From Vitellaria paradoxa (Eukaryota; Streptophyta; Magnoliopsida; Ericales; Sapotaceae), in NCBI GenBank assembly GCA_019916065.1, contig CM034239.1, forward strand, positions 39,146,419 through 39,210,418: DNA of 64,000 nucleotides, written 5' to 3'. The position numbers and the translations under genes were made by a program. Shown here in pieces: positions 57,074-64,000 of this stretch; position 1 is the first letter of the stretch, and each line of letters begins with the position of its first letter. The notes under the pieces are model-generated. The model made no database searches, was not told the origin of the DNA, and saw only the letters and a program-made list of their open reading frames with translations.

Positions 57074-59701
57074 ATTACTTGATGCGGGTATCATTTACCC
57101 CATCTCTGATTCAAAGTGGGTAAGCCCCACGCAAGTGGTCCCTAAAAAGTCCAGTGTCACTGTGGTGGAGAATGAGAAAGAAGATTTAGTGCCTCAAAGC
57201 ACGCAAACTGGGTGGCATATGTGCATTGATTATAGGCGCTTAAATACTGTGACTTGGAAAACCATTTTCCACTTCCCTTTCTAGACCAGGTACTAGAAAG
57301 AGTAGCGGGAAAAGCTTTTTATTGCTTTTTCGATGGGTACTCAAGGTACAATCAAGTTGAAATAGCACTTGAGGACCAAGAAAAAACCACTTTCACATGC
57401 CCTTTTGGCACATTTACGTATAGACGCATGCCATTTGGGCTATGTAATGCACCTGTAACTTTTTAAATGCGTGTAATGAGCATAGTCAGTGACATGGTGG
57501 AGCAATTTTTAAAGGTGTTTATGGATGACTTCTCCATTTATGGAGATACATTTGATGATTGCTTAACCTACCTTGAAAAGGTCTTGGTCCGTTGTGAAGA
57601 GAGTAGTTTGGTGCCGAATTGGGAGAAGTGCCATTTTATGGTGCAACAAGGGATTATTTTAGTGCATATAGTATTGCATCGTGGGATTGAGGTGGATAGA
57701 GCAAAGGTGGAAGCAATTCAAAATTTGCCTATTCCTCAATGTGTTAAGGACATAAGATTGCTCCTTGGACACGCCAATTTTTATCGACATTTTATCCAGT
57801 CCTTTAGTTCCATTGCCTGACCTTTATGCTCATTATTGTCTAATGATACTCCATTTGAATGGACAAACTCATGTCAGGAAGTTTTTGATAAGCTTAAACA
57901 CTTGCTTACCACTGCACCAATTGTCCAAAACCCGAATTAGTCCCTTCCATTCGAGCTAATGTGTGATGCAAGTGACTTTGCTGTGGGAGCAATTTTAGGG
58001 CAAAGAAATGAATGAAAAGCTCATGTCATATACTATGCTAACAAAACTCTGAATGAGGCTCAAGTAAATTATACCACCACTGAAAAGGAGCTACTACCAG
58101 TAGTGTTCACCCAGGACAAGTTTAGGTCATATTTGGTAGGTTCTCGTGTCACAGTGTTCACGGACCATGCGGCTTTAAAATACCTCTTTTCAAAACAAGA
58201 GGCCAAACCTTGTCTGATTAGGTGGATGCTCCTTCTCCAAGAGTTTGATCTGGAGATCAAGGACAAGAAATGAGTAGAAAATGTAGTAGCTGACCATTTG
58301 TCTAGACTACCCCAACAAGTGTCCAACTCTAGTGATCTACCAATTAATGAGCAATTCCCTGATGAACACCTAATGCATGTTAGCACGAGCTCACCAATCC
58401 AACTTCCTTGGTATGCAGACATTGCTAACTTTCTAATCATTGGACAAATGCCTTCTCACTGGACAAGGGTTGTTAGAGATAAATTCTTACGTAACGTTCG
58501 CAATTTCTTTTGGGATGAACCTTACCTCTACAAATATTGTCAAGATCAAATTGTGAGGAGATGTATTCCCGACAATGAAATTTATAGTGTTATGGAGTTT
58601 TGTCACACTTTATCTTAAGGACGCCATTTTTCTTCAAAGAAAACAGTTGCTAAGATTCTTCAAAGCAGTTTTTATTGGCCTTCCATGTTTAAAGACGTGC
58701 ATAATTACTGCATGAGATGTGATCTTTGCCAACGTTTAGGAGCTCTATCTAGGCGTAATGAAATGCCCCAGAATCCTATGGTCATATTAGAGGTTTTTGA
58801 TTGTTGGGGAATTGATTTCATGGGGCCATTTCCTAATTCGTTTGGTTTTGAGTACATATTAGTGGCCATAAATTACGTGTCCAAATGGGTAGAAGCCATT
58901 GCCACTCACACTAATGATCACCGAGTTGTGGTCAAGTTCTTAAAGGAATATATCTTTTCTCGTTTTAGGATGCCACGAGCAATTATTAGCGATGGAGGTA
59001 AGCATTTTTACAATAAACCAGTTGGTATCCTAATGCGCAAGTATGGTGTGACACATAAAATGGGAACCGCTTACCACCCACAAAATAGTGGCCAAGTTGA
59101 ATTGGCAAATAGGGAGATTAAAGGTATACTTGAAAAGACCGTCAATCCCACTAGAAAAAATTGGTCTTTAAGACTTGTCGATGCATTATGGGCATACCAG
59201 ACGGCCTATAAAACCATCTTGGGTATGTCTCCCTATTGTTTGGTTTTTAGCAAAGCTTGCCACTTACCCATTGAAATGGAACATAGATCTTATTGGGTAA
59301 TCCAACAATTTAATGAGAATATAGAATATGCCGGGGCTTTTCGAAAGCTTCAACTAAATGAACTTGAGGAACTGAGAAATGACGCTTTTGAAAATGATAA
59401 ATTTGCTAAGGCGAAAATGAAGGAATTACATGATAAACATATCTGTAGGAAATCTTTCCATGTTGGCCAAAAAGTTCTAATGTACGACTCAAGGTTACAT
59501 CTTTTTCTGGGAAAGCTCCGATCAAGATGCTGTGCACCTTTTGTGATTATTTCTGTTTCAGAGCATGGTGTGTGTGAAGTCTATAATCCACACAACAATA
59601 CCACTTTTAATGTTGATGACCATCGACTTAAACCATACTTGGAGAGTTTTATAGTGGAGGTAGAGACGTGGGATCTTGTAGACCCTCCATTTTATGAGTG
59701 A
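57018..59701 (+). pseudogene. pol: RT, RNase H and integrase of element C (decayed)
   Basis: RT has [40 protein letters not shown] and FMDDFSIYGD (about 57518). There is a frameshift near 57265 and stops at 57464, 57818, 57938, 58013, 58270 and 58616, most of them TAA or TGA at former Gln or Arg codons. RNase H has VMCDASDFAVGA. Integrase has [10 protein letters not shown] and the three DDE residues in [18 protein letters not shown] and [10 protein letters not shown]. The terminal block ends DPPFYE at 59701. The W of the usual GRWSGPF-like block is Cys here. Confidence 0.87.
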
Positions 59702-59847
59702 AAGGAGATTAGAATGCATCTATAGTTGTATCATAGTTAGGATTAGGATAGATTTTAAGTTTTTAGTTGTTCTAGGATTGTGATTTTAAGTTTAGGTAAC
59801 TTTTTGGTTGTTTTCAATAGAATAAAATCGTTGAAGGTTCACTATTC

Positions 59848-60020
59848 TGTGGTCCAAACCTTTCATCAAATGGTTTAGACCATAGTAAGCTGTTGAGGAA
59901 TTTTTGGAAGAGACTATTCTGTGGTTCGGACCCCTTCCAAACTGTCTGGACCCCAGCAAACATTCCAGCCGAGAGACCATTCTGTGGTCCCCACTGTGCC
60001 TCCTATGGTTCGGACCCTGT
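59848..60020 (+). promoter_or_regulatory. Three degenerate palindrome pairs after pol of element C
   Basis: Blocks beginning CTGTGGTCC or CTGTGGTTCGGACC and ending GGTTTAGACCATAG, TGTCTGGACCCCAG and GGTTCGGACCCTG. A CT-rich leader (60045-60100) and a donor-like site at 60188 follow. Same place as in D and E. Confidence 0.48.
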
Positions 60021-60187
60021 AACCGAATTTAACCCCAATTCGGCAACTTCAACCCCCATTCTTCTCCTCCAAACTCCAAATCCTCTCAAGCCAACTCCCA
60101 AGAATTGAAGAATCCTTCAATAATCGGCTGTCCCAAGGTCCATCTAAGTGATTTTCAACCTCAATCTTCTTGTTTGAACTTCATAAG

Positions 60188-60711
60188 GTATGCTTCTTTT
60201 TCCATTCGAGCCCTAGGTTGTTGTTTGTTCATTCTCTTTGAACCCAAGCTTCAAAGCTCCAAGGGTTCTTGATTTGTGGCTTCATGAAGCTTTATTTGGT
60301 GTTTTTCATGTTGGGTAGACATGAATCTCTCATTTTGAGTAATTTTTTCCTACCCTATTACTTCCTTTACCGTGGGTCACAATAGGGTCCAAGGGTTCAA
60401 AGAACCCTCAAACTCTAGCTTGGTTTTGGATCTTTCTATCTTCAAAATCCTTTTCTTGCAAGTGAAATTAATTTTTTTTTGATTAAGTTGATGTATGATG
60501 CTAGAGGACCCATCTTTAGTGGAAGGGCGTATAGCCACCAAGTTTATGGCATTGACCCATTCATGGTGAATGGTCATATGGACCATTTTCATTACATACA
60601 GTCATCCTAGTTTCAAGTTTCAGTTTTGTTCCATAGAATGGGCCACTAAACTTGTGTGGACATAGGGATTGAGAAGTGGTCAGTTGAATGATTTCTTTGA
60701 ATTGTTTGTAG
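60188..60711 (+). other. Candidate leader intron before third ORF, element C
   Basis: AAG-GTATGC donor-like at 60188 and TTTGTAG ending at 60711, with the ATG at 60717. The conserved TGTGTGGACATAGGGATTG block lies about 40 nt before the acceptor. Confidence 0.58.
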
Positions 60712-60716
60712 CTTCT

Positions 60717-61428
60717 ATGGCTCCAAGAATGAAAAGACCTGCAATTAGACAACTGGGGTCAAGTTCATTTGATAGGAGTAGATTCTGGATGGAGGAGGCT
60801 GATAAAAGATATGATGACACTTGGTCACGTAAGTCACTGGTGATTAAGAGATTTTGGAAAATTGATCATTTTAGGAAAGAAGAGTTTATGCTTGAGCAAA
60901 ATTTTGAAGGCAGGCAGTGGCTTAATGTGGCAAGATTCCATGCTTATTGTATAGTAGATTTAGTAAAGGAATTCTTTGCCAATTTCAGAGAGGGGTCTAT
61001 CATCAGAAGAAGAGGTAGGGAATGCCTTGTTAGTTGGGTTAGAGGGGTTGAGATTACCTTAACCCCCGATGACTTTGCACAAGTTTTCCAAATCCCTAAA
61101 GTTGAAAACCCAGAGTTCACTTATCCTTCTGAAAGGACTCCATCATTCCTTGCTGTAGTTTCTGAGATCTTGTTAGAAGGACATGAATGGGGTGTAGAGT
61201 ATAGGAAGCCAATGTCTATACTTAAGGACAAATATTGGGCACTGCACATGTTTTCTTGCACAAACCTGCTGCCTCAGAATAGGAACTTCAATTGCACCTG
61301 CATTAGAGCTAAATTGATTTATGCTGTTGGGATGGGATTGACAATTGACTTGCCTTCTTATTTTTGGCACCAAGTGTTGTACACCTGTGAGCACCCTAGT
61401 GCTTTAACTGCATTACCTTTTGGTGGAA
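60717..61428 (+). CDS. Third ORF of element C, intact N-terminal 237 codons, cut by LTR I
   Basis: ATG 60717 begins APRMKRPAIRQL. There is no stop or frameshift up to the insertion point. Blocks include FWKIDHFRKEEFMLEQNF, LVKEFFANFREGS, SWVRGVEITLTPDDFAQVF, YWALHMFSCTNLLPQNRNF, MGLTIDLPSYFWHQV and LPFGG. It is the only unbroken copy of this protein region in the window, although C's pol is heavily damaged. The open frame runs on into LTR I to 61559, but that part is not native. The coiled-coil C-terminus is not in the window. No hydrophobic segment is seen. Confidence 0.8.
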
Positions 61429-61811
61429 TGACCAGGCCTAAAATGTGTTTGGGTTCTACCTCTCAAGTGCAAGAGGGTAGTCGTAGTTTTAAACACGGTG
61501 AGTCTGAGGTCGAATCCATAGGGAGGGTTTTGTTAAAAGTTCTAGACTTATTCTCTTAGTTAGTAGGTAAACCTAAATTAATTTAAACTAATTTTTCAGC
61601 AAATCAAAATTTTGTTTTAGGTTCTAAATGAATTAAATATTAATTAAAGAAATTTAATTTAATTTTAAAGTGCAAACAAACCATCTACTCTAAATTTTAA
61701 AGCGAATAAATCAACTTAGAAATTAAATTAAATAACAAGCACGATAATAAAGAGGTTCTTGATCCAACTTTCAAGTCCGGTTAGTTTGCTATTTCACTAT
61801 GGGATGTTTGG
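61429..61811 (-). repeat. LTR I, 3' end part (reverse orientation) inserted in C's third ORF
   Basis: Reading minus, it ends CCTGGTCA-like at 61429 after a block with CTCTTGCACTTGAGAGGTAGAACC, close to the end of element C's own LTR. TGGAA (61424-61428) is the likely target duplication. It is interrupted at 61811 by solo LTR H and resumes at 63637. Confidence 0.85.
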
Positions 61812-63631
61812 TGATTACACTTGAAAAGTGTAATTACAAACTCCACGTTTTCATGGTTATTAAGGTAATTAAGTACTTTATTTTGAAGAATTATCATTAT
61901 TTAATCACTTATAAGGTTTGTTTTCTTAATTGCAAGGAAAATGGTGAATTAAATGAAGAAGATAGTGACTTTGGAGATGAAGGGGAGGATATCGAACCAA
62001 CTTCGTTCAGGATGGCTCGGAGTACCCCAAGGACTTAACGGCAAATGAGGAGCAAAAGTGTAAAAAACAAGGCTTCTGTGGTCCGGACCACCTGGCGCAC
62101 GGTCCGGACCATAGTATGGTGGATCGTCGCACGGGCAATTTAAGTTTTAAGGTTTCTTTTACAAGATATAAAAGGACTGCTTGAGGGCCGACTAGGGACA
62201 CTTCTTCTTCTTCTTCTTCTTCTTCTTATTCTTCTTCTTCTTCTTCTTTTCTCTATATTTTTTTCATTCGTCTAGAAATTTTTGAGGGTTTGTTTTACTT
62301 ACGTTGATGTTCTTACGTGGTTTCGGAGCTTTCATCGCATTCGTTTCAGCAGTTACTATTCAGCGTTTTATTTCGAAGTTTGTTTTTGAGTACGTTACAA
62401 TTCTTCCTTGGATTAATGATACTATTTGAATATTCAAAATAGAGGTTTGATTGATTTCGCATGTTTAGTTTTGATTTAGTTGTTTAATAATCTTGTTTCA
62501 TTGTTTGATTTAGCAAACCCTTTAAATATGTCTACGATGAATATATTTGTTTCGTTTACAAGCATGCTAGCGTAGAAACCCTAGTTCTTGATTCAACGAA
62601 TCAAGAAAGGGTAGTTTACTCTAATCTATGGGATGTACGTAGACCCTTCGCAGAGTTGCGAAAGCTCATGCGTAGGGATCTACAACTTTGAGACGTTTGA
62701 GTAGACCCTTCGCATGGTTTGCGAAAGCTCATGCGTAGGGATCTACACTTCTTAAAACTTAATTCAGCTCTTTCAAAAACTTTCGAAAACGAAAACCTTT
62801 GACTATATTCTCTGTAATCACTGGTAAGGGTTTTCGATTACAATTTTCATAATAATTTTGAAGAACAAAAAATTCAGATTTTGAATCCTAATTTGAATTA
62901 GTTTATTTCAGAAACATTCGAAAACGAAAATCTTTGACTATATTCTCTGTAATCACTGGTAAAGGTTTTCGATTAAAACTTTCTTAATAATTTTGGATAA
63001 ACTAGAAGAATTGGATTTGAATCCGAATTCGAATAGGATTGTTTGAAAATCCTTCGAAAACAGAAGTTTTTGACTATATTCTCTGTAATCACTGGTAAAA
63101 GCTTTTGATTAAAACTTTCTCAATAATTTTCGAACAAATCCTAATTTAGGTTTTAACGTAAGTATTACAACTCATCCCATAGTGAAGACGTGAACTACCC
63201 GGAATTAATAGTTGGATCAAGGACTTCTTAAATTTATTTCTTCTTAATTGAATTGCTTTCGATTGATTTAATTTAAGTAATTGCATTATAGTTTTTATAT
63301 TAGATTATTTTGAATCGCATTTAAATTAGGAAAAATTCGTTTAGCTAATATTTTATTCCTTGAAATCAAAAATCAAAATTTTAATTGCTGGAATTTTGGT
63401 AATAGGTTGTTAATTTGTTTTAGTTTACATTTTGAACTTGCAAAACCCCAGGAATTAGTTTTAATTAATTTTCAAACTTAGTTTACAATCAAATTTAGGA
63501 TTTCCGTTATAACTTAGAAACTAAATAACATAGGCTCCCTGTGAATTCGACCTCGAACTCACCGAGTTAAAACTACACCACACACCCTTGCACTTGGGGG
63601 TTAATTTAGACGCACTTTTTATTAGCGATCA
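61812..63631 (+). mobile_element. Solo LTR H (Athila-type, B subfamily), target duplication TTTGG
   Basis: 1820 bp from TGATTACACTTG to AGCGATCA, flanked by TTTGG at 61807-61811 and 63632-63636, with no primer site after it. It has the acceptor-like TTGCAAG about 124 nt in and an acidic frame to 62038. A palindrome pair (62075-62115) precedes a TATA box (62167-62174) and a CTT run (62201-62250). It also carries CTTGATTCAACGAATCAAG (62587-62605), two stem-loops (62636-62745) and three units with TTCTCTGTAATCACTGGTAA. Confidence 0.93.
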
Positions 63632-63636
63632 TTTGG

Positions 63637-64000
63637 GTTCAAATCTGAATTAGGGGTTTGTTCAAAAATATTGAGAATATTTTAAATCCAAAAGTTAGTA
63701 CCAGTGATTTGAAACGAATATGGTTAAAAACTTTTGTTTTCGAAAGTCTTTTCAAACAAACGAAATCAGAATTGAACTTGAATCCTACTTTTAATTTGTT
63801 CAAAAGTATTAATCAATGATAATCGAAGACCAATACCAGTGATTTCAGCGAATATGATTAGAGGTTTCTGTTTTCGAATTTTTTCAAAACAAGTTAAAAG
63901 AGGTTTGAAAATAGTAGATCCTTACGCATGAGGTTTTGCAACCCATGCGAAGGGTTTGCACACATCCCATAGTGTTTTATGAACTACCCTTTCTTGATTC
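63637..64000 (-). repeat. LTR I, continuation to window end
   Basis: Resumes after H. It shows the reverse-strand ACCAGTGATT repeats, a stem-loop (about 63917-63962) and GAACTACCCTTTCTTGATTC at the window end. The rest lies outside the window, so it is unknown whether I is a solo LTR or a full element. Confidence 0.8.

Larger units (their letters stand above)
26195..61428 (+). mobile_element. Element C: oldest Athila-type element of the nest, split by element D
   Basis: C occupies 26195-29532 and 55646-61428. It has a 5' LTR, primer site with one mismatch, gag, protease, RT, RNase H, integrase, leader region and third ORF. D (29533-55640) is inserted in the linker between gag and protease with target duplication TCAAT (29528-29532, 55641-55645). 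C's third ORF is cut at 61428 by LTR I, with TGGAA before it. Pol carries at least six stops and several frameshifts, so C is dead. Its 3' LTR is not in the window. Confidence 0.9.

Noticed and set aside
61428..61559. Extension of C's third ORF to 61559
   Set aside because: This part is the reverse strand of LTR I, so the open frame there is fortuitous.

Overview
The window is nuclear DNA of a flowering plant. It is AT-rich and built almost entirely of nested Ty3/gypsy LTR retrotransposons. I found no host gene, no rRNA and no functional tRNA gene, and I cannot name the species. Two lineages are present. One is a Tekay/Del-type chromovirus, with a tRNA-Met-type primer site, a chromodomain-like tail and 3.66 kb LTRs. 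The other is a set of Athila-lineage elements, with a tRNA-Asp-type primer site TGGCGCCGTTGCCGGGGA, LTRs of 1.57-1.99 kb, a gag-pol frame and extra reading frames after pol.

Layout. 1-4265: element A (minus), a gag-only Athila-type element whose 3' end lies before the window. It sits in the 5' LTR of the Tekay element (4266-16593, plus). That same LTR also holds solo LTR J (5206-6920, minus, target duplication CAAGG). 16594-23129: element B (minus), a gag-protease element without reverse transcriptase or integrase, interrupted at its left side by the Tekay element. 23130-26194: unclassified repeat debris. 26195-61428: element C (plus), interrupted by element D (29533-55640, target duplication TCAAT). 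D is interrupted by element E (31758 to about 44303, target duplication ATAAG). E is the youngest and least damaged. C's third ORF is cut at 61428 by a reverse LTR (I), which is itself split by solo LTR H (61812-63631, target duplication TTTGG).

How the parts work together. C, D and E have the order LTR, primer site, gag, protease, RT, RNase H, integrase. A palindrome-rich and pyrimidine-rich leader follows, then a candidate leader intron and a third ORF with a C-terminal coiled coil and no membrane segment. D and E then carry a small acidic ORF4. ORF4 ends at a splice-donor-like site, and every Athila-type LTR carries a splice-acceptor-like site 122-125 nt from its 5' end. Donor and acceptor have matching reading phase, so ORF4 may be completed by an exon lying in U3 of the 3' LTR. 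A and B share a downstream module with a conserved tail domain of about 80 residues that replaces pol. Their LTRs match the E subfamily (A) and the H subfamily (B), so they look like non-autonomous partners of fuller elements.

A second recurrent theme is inverted repeats: at the LTR tip, in pairs before the TATA box, in R/U5, and again after pol. All splicing, promoter and structure claims are inferred from sequence comparison within the window.
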